Below are positions 1 through 7,903 of a DNA stretch of 49,440 bases, piece after piece. The stretch covers positions 2,398-51,837 of the forward strand of contig DJQG01000013.1 in the NCBI GenBank assembly GCA_002438685.1, given 5' to 3'. The translations under genes were made by a program, and so were the position numbers. The notes beneath the pieces are model-generated. The model saw only the letters and a list, made by a program, of their open reading frames with translations. It did not search any database and was not told the origin of the DNA. The first letter of the stretch is position 1. Every line of letters starts with the position of its first letter. This DNA comes from Ruminococcaceae bacterium UBA6392 (GTDB taxonomy: Bacteria; Bacillota; Clostridia; Oscillospirales; Acutalibacteraceae).

Positions 1-905
1 ATCGGTATCTGAGTGACCGAGCCCTTCTTGCCCTCGACTATTCCTGCGCGCTCATAGAGCGACGCGAGGTCGGAATAGAGGTAACCGGGGAAGCCCTTTC
101 TGCCGGGGATCTCGCCCTTTGACGAGCTGAACTCACGAAGAGCCTCGGCATATGAGGTCATATCGGTCAGGATAACAAGCGTCTGCTTGCCGAGATCGAA
201 CGCGAGATATTCGGCGGCGGTCAACGCGCAGCGGGGCGTGATGATACGCTCGATTATCGGGTCGTTCGAGAGGTTCATGAACATCGTAACACGGTTCATG
301 ACGTTCGCGTTTTCAAACGAAGTGCGGAAATATTCGGCGACATCGTTCTTGACGCCCATGGCGGCGAAGACGATTGCAAAATCGTCGCCGTCGGCAACGT
401 TCGCCTGGCGCACTATCTGAACGGCGAGCTCGTTATGCTTCATACCGGAGCCCGAGAATATCGGGAGCTTCTGACCTCTGATAAGCGTTGCAAGCGCGTC
501 TATAGAAGATATGCCGGTATTTATATAATTTCGCGGATAAACACGCGAAACGGGGTTAATGGGCGAACCGTTGACATCGCGGCGGCACTCGGGATATATC
601 TCACCCAGACCGTCTATCGGTCTGCCGAGGCCGTCGAACACTCTGCCGAGTATCTCGGGCGACAGCGGCATCTCCATGGGTCTGCCGGAGAGCACGGTGG
701 TGCTGTTGTTCATCGATATTCCGCGGGTTCCCTCAAAGACCTGAATGACCACAAGCTCGCCGTCTATTTTGACTATACGACCCGCGCGCGAAGTGCCGTC
801 CTCAAGTCTGAGTTCGACCATTTCCTCGTAGCTCGCGCCCTTGACGCCGTCAAGCACAACGAGCGAACCGTTTATCTGATTTAAACCGATGTGTTCAAAA
901 ATCAT
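1..905 (-). CDS. ntpB: V-type ATP synthase/ATPase subunit B (partial, C-terminus off the window)
   Basis: Non-catalytic nucleotide-binding subunit of the V1 headpiece, alternating with subunit A in the A3B3 hexamer at the inner face of the membrane. About 301 residues are visible from an ATG at 905 (MIFEHIGLNQINGSLVVLDG), preceded by GGAAGGA. The reading includes the B-subunit signatures ILGRVFDGLGRPIDG, FSGSGMKHNELAVQIVRQ, FAAMGVKNDVAEYFR and the region around LTDMTSYAEALREFSSSKGE, typical of V/A-type B subunits, which have no P-loop GKT. The C-terminal third is missing because the window ends. It lies 39 bases after subunit A in the same operon; subunit D would be expected next, outside the window. 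Confidence 0.95.
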   Translation of the reverse strand, partial: MIFEHIGLNQINGSLVVLDGVKGASYEEMVELRLEDGTSRAGRIVKIDGELVVIQVFEGTRGISMNNSTTVLSGRPMEMPLSPEILGRVFDGLGRPIDGLGEIYPECRRDVNGSPINPVSRVYPRNYINTGISSIDALATLIRGQKLPIFSGSGMKHNELAVQIVRQANVADGDDFAIVFAAMGVKNDVAEYFRTSFENANVMNRVTMFMNLSNDPIIERIITPRCALTAAEYLAFDLGKQTLVILTDMTSYAEALREFSSSKGEIPGRKGFPGYLYSDLASLYERAGIVEGKKGSVTQIP

Positions 906-944
906 AGCTGTTTAAATCCTTCCTTGCCTTCAGAATAAGCGGAC

Positions 945-2702
945 TCAGCGCAGCAGCGGAGCGAGCGCCTTGTCTATCTCAGTGCGGTAATCGTCAAACA
1001 TATCGAGTCTGTCGTTGGGCACATCGTATTTTATCTTGACGAGCTTATCGAACAGACCGAGCTTCGTTATCTTCGAGATCGGCACCTGCTTTGCGACGAC
1101 CTCGCGGCACTGGTGATAGAGATAGAGGATTATTTCCATCATCTTCATCTGCTTCGCGAGCGGAACATAGGTGTCCTCCTTGTGGAAGGCGTTCTGCTGC
1201 AGGAAGCCGACTCTGATAACTCTTGCGATCTCAATGACAAGCTTCTGATCGTCGGGCAGAACGTCCGCGCCGATAAGCTTGACTATCTCCATAAGGCTGT
1301 TCTCCTCAAGCAGGATGGAGCACAGCTCATCGCGGTAGTTCATAAACTCCGGACCCGCGTTGTCATAGTACCATGCGGACAGGTCGTTGACATATTCGGA
1401 ATAGCTCGTATTCCAGTTTATTGCGGGATAGTGACGCGCATAGGCGAGCGACTTATCGAGCGCCCAGAAGCAGCGGGTGAAACGCTTCGTGTTCTGGGTA
1501 ACAGGCTCGGAGAAGTCGGAGCCCTGCGGCGAAACAGCGCCAATTATTGTTATCGAGCCCTCGGTGCCGTTCAGATTCTTAACATAGCCTGCGCGCTCAT
1601 AGAACTCGGAAAGTCTCGAGGGCAGGTAAGCCGGGAAGCCCTCATCGGCGGGCATCTCTTCAAGGCGTCCGGATATCTCACGCAGAGCCTCAGCCCAACG
1701 GGAGGTGGAGTCCGCCATGATAGCCGTGTGATAGCCCATATCGCGGTAATACTCGGCGAGGGTGATGCCGGTGTATATTGAAGCTTCACGCGCGGCAACG
1801 GGCATATTTGAGGTGTTCGCTATGAGCACCGTTCTGTCCGTCAGGGGCTTGCCGGTACGCGGGTCGGATATCTCGCCGAACTCTTTAAGAGCCTGGGTCA
1901 TCTCGTTGCCGCGCTCGCCGCAGCCGACATAGATAATAATATCCGCGTCGCACCACTTTGCAAGCTGATGCTGGGTCATTGTTTTACCGGTTCCGAATCC
2001 GCCGGGGATAGCCGCCGCGCCGCCCTTTGCTATCGGGAAGAGCGTATCTATGACACGCTGACCGGTTATCAGCGGATGCTGCGCAGGCAGTCTGCGGTTG
2101 ACGGGACGCGGAATACGGATAGGCCAGCGCTGGCAGAGGGTCAGCTCATGGTCTTTCCCCTTCTTGTCCCTGAGGGTAACGATTGTATCGTTTATCTTAT
2201 ATTTTCCGTCGGGCTTGACATCGACAACTTCGCCTTCAAGTCCGGGCGGAACCATAAATTTGTGCTTGACGACGGGAGTCTCGGGGCATTCGCCGTAGAT
2301 GTCGCCGCCCTTGAGCTTATCGCCGGACTTGACGAGCATATTGACCTGCCACTCGCGCTCCTCGTCGAGTGCGCTCTCGGCGCAGCCCTTTGATATGAAC
2401 GCGCCGTTGTGCTCGGCGATAGCCGAAAGCGGGCGTTCGATTCCGTCAAATATATTTCTGATTATTCCGGGACCGAGGGTGGCGAACATTGCGCCGCCGG
2501 TAGCATAGACCGGCTCGCCGGGCTTGAGCCCGGTCGTCTCCTCGTAGACCTGAATGGTGGTGAGATCCTTGTCAAGGCGTATGACTTCACCGACAAGCCG
2601 CTTCTCGCCGACGTAGACCATCTCCATCATGCTCAGTCCCGTCTCGCCCTTTATCGTAACGACGGGTCCGTTTATTCCGTATATAACATTATTCTCGGAC
2701 AA
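945..2702 (-). CDS. ntpA: V-type ATP synthase/ATPase catalytic subunit A
   Basis: Catalytic ATP-hydrolysing or ATP-synthesising subunit of the V1 head. The Walker A motif GGFGTGKT lies near residues 234-241 and is followed by YVGCGERGNEM. The A-type-specific insertion (bulge) is near residues 115-190, and the length (585 residues) is normal for the family. Start choice: an open frame extends to a GTG at 2711, but that GTG lies inside a perfect ribosome binding site GGAGGTGA (2708-2715). The TTG at 2702 is 8 bases after GGAGG and gives the family-typical N-terminus MSENNVIYGINGPVV. Upstream neighbour is subunit E, downstream subunit B. Whether the enzyme moves Na+ or H+ cannot be told from this subunit. 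Confidence 0.96.
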   Translation of the reverse strand: MSENNVIYGINGPVVTIKGETGLSMMEMVYVGEKRLVGEVIRLDKDLTTIQVYEETTGLKPGEPVYATGGAMFATLGPGIIRNIFDGIERPLSAIAEHNGAFISKGCAESALDEEREWQVNMLVKSGDKLKGGDIYGECPETPVVKHKFMVPPGLEGEVVDVKPDGKYKINDTIVTLRDKKGKDHELTLCQRWPIRIPRPVNRRLPAQHPLITGQRVIDTLFPIAKGGAAAIPGGFGTGKTMTQHQLAKWCDADIIIYVGCGERGNEMTQALKEFGEISDPRTGKPLTDRTVLIANTSNMPVAAREASIYTGITLAEYYRDMGYHTAIMADSTSRWAEALREISGRLEEMPADEGFPAYLPSRLSEFYERAGYVKNLNGTEGSITIIGAVSPQGSDFSEPVTQNTKRFTRCFWALDKSLAYARHYPAINWNTSYSEYVNDLSAWYYDNAGPEFMNYRDELCSILLEENSLMEIVKLIGADVLPDDQKLVIEIARVIRVGFLQQNAFHKEDTYVPLAKQMKMMEIILYLYHQCREVVAKQVPISKITKLGLFDKLVKIKYDVPNDRLDMFDDYRTEIDKALAPLLR

Positions 2703-2720
2703 GCCGTTCACCTCCGACCG

Positions 2721-3320
2721 TTAAAGTATTACTGACATTCCCGAATTTTCGAGGAACCACTCACGCTGCGCTTCAAGGCGCGTGTCGAGCGTATCGTCAG
2801 CCACGGTGCTGCCGCCGGCAACTCCGGCGCGGCATCCGCCAATAGTTATTTCATCGCTGCTCTCGACCTTACAGTCCCTGCCGAAAGCTTTCTTTATATC
2901 ATCCGCAAAGCGCATATCGCCGGGGCGGACATAAACGGTCACATCCCCCTGTGGGAAAACCGCCGCAAAACCTGCCGCGCTCTTTTTGAGAAAATCCACG
3001 TAGCCGTCAGACTCTGTAAAGGCAACAAGCTTTTCGCGCGCGTCACCGAAGACCTCATCGGTAATTGCGCCGCGCTTGTCGGTCAGGCGGGCGCGCTGCT
3101 GAGTTCTCTCATTGGCGACGGTGCGGTTGAACTCCTGCTCCTTGAGCATACGCTCGCGCTCTATTTTCGCCTGAGCCTGGGAATGCGCCTTTGTCTTTGC
3201 CTTTTCAAGTCCGCTTTCGACCGTTTCGCGGGTCTTGCGGGTCATCTCCTCGTGGCGCTCCTCGGCGTCCTTGGTTATGGCGTCAAAAAACTTTGCGGCT
3301 CTTTCTTCCTGATTGAGCAT
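2721..3320 (-). CDS. ntpE: V-type ATP synthase/ATPase subunit E (peripheral stalk)
   Basis: Peripheral stalk subunit that holds the A3B3 head stationary against subunit I; forms a long heterodimeric coiled coil with the small G/H-type subunit. The protein is 199 residues: a charged, Ala/Glu/Lys-rich helical N-terminal half (about 1-85) and a globular C-terminal half ending in LEAQREWFLENSG, the usual E-subunit arrangement. ATG start at 3320 with GAGGTG seven to eight bases upstream. It follows subunit F after 12 bases and its stop sits just ahead of the ribosome binding site of subunit A. Confidence 0.9.
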   Translation of the reverse strand: MLNQEERAAKFFDAITKDAEERHEEMTRKTRETVESGLEKAKTKAHSQAQAKIERERMLKEQEFNRTVANERTQQRARLTDKRGAITDEVFGDAREKLVAFTESDGYVDFLKKSAAGFAAVFPQGDVTVYVRPGDMRFADDIKKAFGRDCKVESSDEITIGGCRAGVAGGSTVADDTLDTRLEAQREWFLENSGMSVIL

Positions 3321-3332
3321 TGGTTAAACACC

Positions 3333-3638
3333 TCAAATCTTTATGCCGATAGTGTCGCGCACATAGTGCGCGATGGAATCGCTCCCCTGCGAACCGTGGC
3401 GATCGGGAATCTCGACTATCAGCGGCTTATCGTAGTTGCGCTTTGTCTGCATTATGAAATCGCCGCACAGCTCGCACAGCGGGCGCGTGATGAGAATGAT
3501 GCCGACCTCTTCATCGGCGAGGCAACGGTTGACCGCATCCTCGACCGATTGGGCGTCGTGCACAAGCTCTCCGTCGATACCCGCAAGGCGCATTCCGACA
3601 AGCGTATCGGCATTGTCGCTTATCAAATAAAAACGCAT
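3333..3638 (-). CDS. ntpG: V-type ATP synthase/ATPase subunit F
   Basis: Small central-stalk subunit F (called NtpG in Enterococcus), which sits with subunit D in the rotor and modulates hydrolysis. 101 residues, beginning MRFYLISDNADTLVGMRLAG, with the typical patterns GIILITRPLCEL and PLIVEIPD. Start choice: an in-frame TTG 18 bases upstream exists, but AAAGGA lies directly after it and about 8 bases before the ATG at 3638, so the ATG is preferred. Lies 70 bases downstream of subunit K, a gap that contains a perfect hairpin (see 3661-3684). Confidence 0.9.
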   Translation of the reverse strand: MRFYLISDNADTLVGMRLAGIDGELVHDAQSVEDAVNRCLADEEVGIILITRPLCELCGDFIMQTKRNYDKPLIVEIPDRHGSQGSDSIAHYVRDTIGIKI

Positions 3639-3660
3639 AACTTCCGTTCCTTTCAACGCA

Positions 3661-3684
3661 GCGTAAAGTTATATTGCTTTACGC
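3661..3684 (-). promoter_or_regulatory. Intercistronic hairpin between subunit K and subunit F genes
   Basis: Perfect inverted repeat: 8-bp arms GCGTAAAG / CTTTACGC around an 8-base loop, in the 70-base gap after the K gene. No T-run follows, so it is not a standard terminator. A smaller GCCC/GGGC hairpin lies at 3697-3707, over the end of the K gene. Inference: it may protect the 3' end of the K message or reduce readthrough, matching the need for many K copies per complex. Confidence 0.55.
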
Positions 3685-3708
3685 CGCCGTTCTTCTGCCC
3701 TGCGGGCG

Positions 3709-4206
3709 TCAGACCTTGTTGAGGATAAGTATGGAGATAACAACACCGTAAAGGGCTATCGACTCACCGAGGGCGACGAAGATAAGCGCTTTACCAAATG
3801 CCTTGGGATCCTCGCTCGTTGCGGCGATAGCTGCGGGAGCACCGGCGGCAACTGCGATACCGCCGCCGATACCGGCAAGACCGGTAACAAGACCAGCGGC
3901 AAGAAGTCCGAGACCCTTGGAGTTATCTTTAACGGTTGTTGCTTCTGCGCTCTCGGCAACTGCGTCGGAAGCCTGAGCGGTAGTGTCGGCCGGAGCTGCG
4001 GTAGTGTCCTCGCTGCCGGTTGCAAAAGCGCCCATAGCGCAGCCTGCGACGAGCAGAACCATGACGGCGAAAGTTGCCGCGTTCATGCGAAGGCTCTTTT
4101 TGATGCTCTGACCCTCAGAGTGCTTCTTCATTGTGTACACAACGGATGCGAGAAGCACCGCCGCGGGAACTACGATCATAACGGAATAAAAAAGAGTTGT
4201 CATCAT
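3709..4206 (-). CDS. ntpK: V-type ATP synthase/ATPase subunit K (membrane rotor proteolipid)
   Basis: Rotor-ring subunit that carries the transported ion in the membrane. 165 residues. Helix 1 is near residues 5-25 and helix 2 near 43-60; a Thr/Ala/Asp/Glu-rich linker follows at about 64-97. The canonical proteolipid hairpin covers about 98-128 (GLAGIGGGIAVAAGAPAA) and 137-162 (ALIFVALGESIALYGVV). The ion-binding carboxylate is Glu148, with Ser149 and Tyr153 nearby; no glutamine is seen in the preceding helix where Na+-type rotors often have one. Only the second hairpin carries the carboxylate. Helix 2 looks like a signal sequence and contains VAGC, a lipobox-like motif (Cys56). ATG at 4206 with GGAGGT 8 bases upstream. 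Confidence 0.9.
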   Translation of the reverse strand: MMTTLFYSVMIVVPAAVLLASVVYTMKKHSEGQSIKKSLRMNAATFAVMVLLVAGCAMGAFATGSEDTTAAPADTTAQASDAVAESAEATTVKDNSKGLGLLAAGLVTGLAGIGGGIAVAAGAPAAIAATSEDPKAFGKALIFVALGESIALYGVVISILILNKV

Positions 4207-4222
4207 TTTACTTTACCTCCGA

Positions 4223-6208
4223 TTAGTCTTTATTGGCTAAAGCCTTTTTGGCCTTTTTACCGGCAATTTTGGTTTTTATGTTCGTCTGAGCCTGTTCGAG
4301 CTTTGCGGGTGTGAACGCCCTGCCGCCGCCCTCATAGAAACGGCTGAACATCTCGTAGAACTCAAGACGCAGTCCCTGAATGCCCGAAAGCAGACCTTCA
4401 AGGGCAATAACGATAATGTTGCCTATGATGATAACGGGGATGTTGCTGCCGTCACCGCCGAGGGTGAACACAACCATCATCATACTGGCGTGGACTATAA
4501 CAAACGCGCCGACACGAAGGAAGGACACGGTGTTGCTGAAATAGGACAGGACATATTCGATAAGCTCGAACAGGTTCTGGAGCAGGAAGTCAACGATGCT
4601 GTCGGGCTTCCAATCCGGATGCTTGTCGATAATACCTATCGGTATCTCCTTGATATAGAGCAGCACGGCGCAGACGCCCATGACGCTGAACAGCACGCTG
4701 TTCGGGAGAACCTGAGGACCGTTCATGAACGCTACGCAGAACGCAACGCCCGCGAGATAGAACAGTATACCGACGAGTCCGTTGTTGCTGAATATCGCTT
4801 CGCCTATCTTCTTATGCTTGAGGCAGGATATTACATTCAGGAGCATCGCGGTCACGACAAGGACAACGCCTATGCCGATAGCAACTATCAGAACGGTGTT
4901 TATCGAATCCATAACGCTCAGCGGCTTTGACGCCATGCCCAGCGCATGATAGACGGGATCGAGCATATCTTCATATCCGAACACCGAGCCGAACACGAAG
5001 CCGAACACCGCACTCGAAAGACCGCACGGGATAAGTATGCGCGCGAGGGGCATCTTCTTTATCTTCCAGCCGAGGACACCGAGCAGGAAGAGCACGAGTC
5101 CCTGACCGAGATCGCCGAACATGATGCCGAACAGCAGTGTATAAGTTATCGCGACAAAGCCCGTGACATCGATATCCGAATATGACGGCAGACCGTACAT
5201 ATCGACGAAGTACTCATAGGGCTTGAATATCGCTGGGTTTTTGAGCTTCACGGGCGGAGTCTTTCCGGAGCTCTTGTCGGGGTCATTCTCCTCGACTTCG
5301 ACATTCTCTATAGCCTCCGCTTTCTTCTCGAACGCCTTTGAATCGTGCGCGAGCACCCAGCCGACATAGAAGAAATACTTGTTGTGGCACGCGGCGTAGC
5401 GGCGCATCTCAAAAACGGTATTGAGATCGACGAGCTTCGTATATATCTCGTTGCAGCGTTTGCGGTTTTCTTTCCAGAGTGCCGCGGCACGCTCGTCGAG
5501 CTGCTTCAAGTCGCCCTCGATAATCTCGATATTGCTCTTGAGCTGATCTATGACCTGCTCAACGGTACCGACTGCCGACGGGATCTGGAGACGCTCGAAA
5601 TTGAGTCCCGCAAAAATGCTGTCGACCTCGTCGACGCGCTCTCTCGGCGCGCAGTAGACGCCCCAATAATCTGTCGCATCGGTCGAGCACGGAATGAAGA
5701 GCACATAGGGGTCGTCGTCATAGGCGACGAGCTTTTCATAGCTCTCCTTTGGCATATGACCGAAGCGGGTCTTGATGAACTTGCAGTTGAACAGCTCATC
5801 GAGTCCGACATCGAAGCCCGTGAAATGCTCATATTTCGCAATGCCGTTTCGACACTGCTCGAGCTGATCCTCAAGCTCCTTGTACTCGTCGTGCATCGCG
5901 GACAATTTTTCGTCCAGTTCGTCGATGTAGGCGCTGGTCTTATCGTCGAGCTGAATCTCACGCGAGCGGTCGCCGACTATCGTCGGGTCGGGCGCGGAAT
6001 CATTCTCACGGATAAGCTCCTCTATTTTTTGCAGCATCGGCGCATAAGGGTTTTCCTCGCTGAGCGTCGAATAACCCATTGACGCAGACATATACTGCGT
6101 TGCCTGCTCGGGATGGAACGATCCGTCCAAGCAGCAGGTTGAAATGAAATTGTTAAGCTGACCGAGCGGACCCGTGACTTTAACAAGCTTCATTTTTGCA
6201 ACTGCCAA
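4223..6208 (-). CDS. ntpI: V-type ATP synthase/ATPase subunit I (stator membrane subunit)
   Basis: The a-type stator subunit that forms the ion half-channels against the K ring and anchors the peripheral stalk. 661 residues. The N-terminal half (about 1-330) is soluble with coiled-coil stretches; the C-terminal half has roughly seven to eight membrane helices. The conserved arginine motifs SFLRVGAFVIVHA and GLRLEFYEMFSRFYEGGG are both present and correspond to the essential arginines of the family. Start: TTG at 6208, preceded by AAGGACGGTGA, gives MAVAKMKLVKVTG, which fits the family better than the ATG six codons later. Lies between subunits C and K. Confidence 0.94.
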   Translation of the reverse strand: MAVAKMKLVKVTGPLGQLNNFISTCCLDGSFHPEQATQYMSASMGYSTLSEENPYAPMLQKIEELIRENDSAPDPTIVGDRSREIQLDDKTSAYIDELDEKLSAMHDEYKELEDQLEQCRNGIAKYEHFTGFDVGLDELFNCKFIKTRFGHMPKESYEKLVAYDDDPYVLFIPCSTDATDYWGVYCAPRERVDEVDSIFAGLNFERLQIPSAVGTVEQVIDQLKSNIEIIEGDLKQLDERAAALWKENRKRCNEIYTKLVDLNTVFEMRRYAACHNKYFFYVGWVLAHDSKAFEKKAEAIENVEVEENDPDKSSGKTPPVKLKNPAIFKPYEYFVDMYGLPSYSDIDVTGFVAITYTLLFGIMFGDLGQGLVLFLLGVLGWKIKKMPLARILIPCGLSSAVFGFVFGSVFGYEDMLDPVYHALGMASKPLSVMDSINTVLIVAIGIGVVLVVTAMLLNVISCLKHKKIGEAIFSNNGLVGILFYLAGVAFCVAFMNGPQVLPNSVLFSVMGVCAVLLYIKEIPIGIIDKHPDWKPDSIVDFLLQNLFELIEYVLSYFSNTVSFLRVGAFVIVHASMMMVVFTLGGDGSNIPVIIIGNIIVIALEGLLSGIQGLRLEFYEMFSRFYEGGGRAFTPAKLEQAQTNIKTKIAGKKAKKALANKD

Positions 6209-6244
6209 GGTTTATCACCGTCCTTTTAAACTCTTAAAAAGCTG

Positions 6245-7291
6245 TCAATCGCCCACGCCGATAAGAAGTCGGCTTATTTCTTCAGGCGGAATATTATACC
6301 TTATACCCTCAATAATATGGGTAAGATTTTCTGCTTCATTCTCCGCGAGCGCGACATAACTCATCATCACGACGCTCGGGAAGGTCGAAAACCGCACAAG
6401 CCCTTTCGCGCGGTCATATCTGAGCTTTGCACTCACCTGCTCGACCGATTTGTCACCCCGCTCGGCAAATGCGGCATACACCGTGCCTTTGAGCGTTTGG
6501 AGTGCCTTTTCGGCATCCGGTGCTTCCATAAACCCTGTCAGCGCCTTTTCATCGAGCGTTCCGCCGGGCATCAGCATCGTGGTGAGCACGCTCTGCGGCA
6601 TATTGGTAAGACGCTTGAGCCTGTAGAGCGAGACGATATTCTCGGCATCCGTATCGAACGCGTGCATCGCGTCAAGCTCCTTGCGCTCCTTGCCCTTGTA
6701 GTTCTTTTTGATGAGCGCCTCCGCCTGCGAGTGGAGATATTTATTGAGTGCCAGCTCCATGGCGAAATAATCGGGTCTGCCGTCGGAACCGACAGAAGCA
6801 AATGGGGCAAGAACCGCTTTATACGGCGAGCCCTCGACTGCCGCCAAGAGCAGAGCGATATTTGTCGCGGTCTCAAGAGCCGCGGCATTGAGCTCCGAGT
6901 GGCGCACGAAGAAGTCGGGCACTTTGGCGAGGTTCTTCTCCGGGTGGCGGCTGTTGAGATAGCGCACCGAATGGAGCAGCATATCAACATCGCTCAGCGT
7001 CACGAAATATTTATAGAAGCCGTCGCCGATGGATTTTTCATATCTGCAGAGGGAAGCGAAGTTGTTTGAAAGATGCTCCCTGAGCAGTATCTCTATCTGC
7101 CAGCGTCTGAGCGAACCCATTGTCACACCCTCGAACGCGTCGGCATAGGCGGTGTGGGCTTTCAGATAAGCCGCCGCCTCGTTGACGGAACGGCAGGCGA
7201 GCAGATCGGTGTAGTTCTGCGCGGTCAGGCGTTTGCCGTACATAGCACGAGCCTTTGCGAGCACTGCGTTTGCGGCGGACGAAACTGTCAT
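6245..7291 (-). CDS. ntpC: V-type ATP synthase/ATPase subunit C (central stalk socket)
   Basis: Links the central shaft (D/F) to the K rotor ring. 348 residues, mostly helical, with repeated YxxxxxSVNEAAAYL-like and NIVSLYRLKRL-like segments typical of the V-ATPase C/d family (three-fold helical repeats). Start: ATG at 7291 (MTVSSAANAVLAKAR), about ten bases after AAGGA; an ATG three codons upstream (7300) lies almost on the ribosome binding site and is less likely. In Enterococcus the C gene lies after E; here it lies before I, an order variant. Confidence 0.92.
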   Translation of the reverse strand: MTVSSAANAVLAKARAMYGKRLTAQNYTDLLACRSVNEAAAYLKAHTAYADAFEGVTMGSLRRWQIEILLREHLSNNFASLCRYEKSIGDGFYKYFVTLSDVDMLLHSVRYLNSRHPEKNLAKVPDFFVRHSELNAAALETATNIALLLAAVEGSPYKAVLAPFASVGSDGRPDYFAMELALNKYLHSQAEALIKKNYKGKERKELDAMHAFDTDAENIVSLYRLKRLTNMPQSVLTTMLMPGGTLDEKALTGFMEAPDAEKALQTLKGTVYAAFAERGDKSVEQVSAKLRYDRAKGLVRFSTFPSVVMMSYVALAENEAENLTHIIEGIRYNIPPEEISRLLIGVGD

Positions 7292-7320
7292 ACGGCACAT
7301 TTCCTTTCAAAAAAATCTGA

Positions 7321-7635
7321 TCAGTCGGCGTTCACGGCTCTGTCGGAGAGCTCCTGCGCCCATTTTTCGCGGTTAGCCTTGCTCTGCTCGTCGAGAGCAT
7401 CGGAGACTGCCTGAGCCTTCTTCTCTATCTCATCGAGAGCCGTCTTCAGCTTCGCGTCATATTCGGATGCGGTCTTTGCTATCTCGCTCTCGGCGCGCTC
7501 CTGCTCCTCGGACTGAATCTTCTTCGCCTGCTCAGCAAGCTCGGAATCCGCCTTGTCGAAGAACTCCTGTTCCTCCATGGTGCGCTTTCTCGCGCGCTTG
7601 TCCATATCGACTATCGTTTTAATGATGCTTTCCAT
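7321..7635 (-). CDS. V-type ATPase small peripheral-stalk subunit (H/G type coiled coil)
   Basis: First gene of the ATPase operon; 104 residues, almost wholly charged helix rich in Glu, Lys, Ala and Gln, as expected for the small partner of subunit E in the peripheral stalk (called H in many annotations, G in Thermus, NtpF in Enterococcus). Identification rests on composition, size and operon position; sequence alone is weakly conserved. ATG at 7635 with GAGGTG five bases upstream. Confidence 0.78.
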   Translation of the reverse strand: MESIIKTIVDMDKRARKRTMEEQEFFDKADSELAEQAKKIQSEEQERAESEIAKTASEYDAKLKTALDEIEKKAQAVSDALDEQSKANREKWAQELSDRAVNAD

Positions 7636-7660
7636 AACTGCACCTCTTTTGCGCTGTTTT

Positions 7661-7681
7661 GGTATACATTTCCGGTATACC
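7661..7681. promoter_or_regulatory. Inverted repeat in the leader of the V-ATPase operon (possible operator or leader hairpin)
   Basis: Perfect 7-bp arms GGTATAC / GTATACC separated by 7 bases, located between the predicted -10 box (7719-7724) and the first gene start (7635), so about 30-50 bases into the transcript. It could be a protein-binding operator or an RNA hairpin. No regulator gene is adjacent. Confidence 0.45.
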
Positions 7682-7718
7682 TATTATATATACTGTTTCT
7701 GCTTCTTTCAGCTACTAA

Positions 7719-7746
7719 ATTATATCACCAACATAGCAAAAGACAA
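7719..7746 (-). promoter_or_regulatory. Promoter of the V-ATPase operon
   Basis: On the minus strand: TTGTCT (7741-7746), 16-base spacer, TATAAT (7719-7724), with TGA just before the -10. Leaves a leader of about 75 bases before the first ATG. Confidence 0.65.
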
Positions 7747-7832
7747 TATGCAAAAATAATAAACAATCTTCATTTTTCAAATTATTTTTGTACCGCGATA
7801 CAAAAATTTAACAAAGTTATCAAAGTTATAAG

Positions 7833-7863
7833 AAAAAGTGCTTTTCTTGCGCTTTCAAAGCAC
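7833..7863 (-). terminator. Intrinsic terminator of the PHP-protein operon
   Basis: Minus strand: arms GTGCTTT / AAAGCAC (7857-7863 and 7838-7844) followed by TTTTT (7833-7837). Just upstream is a second strong hairpin at 7867-7895 (arms of 11-12 bases with one bulge), so the 3' end carries two stem-loops in tandem. Confidence 0.8.
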
Positions 7864-7903
7864 AGAGCACCCTCCGGAGAAAACCGGAGAGGTGCCGCAC
7901 GGT

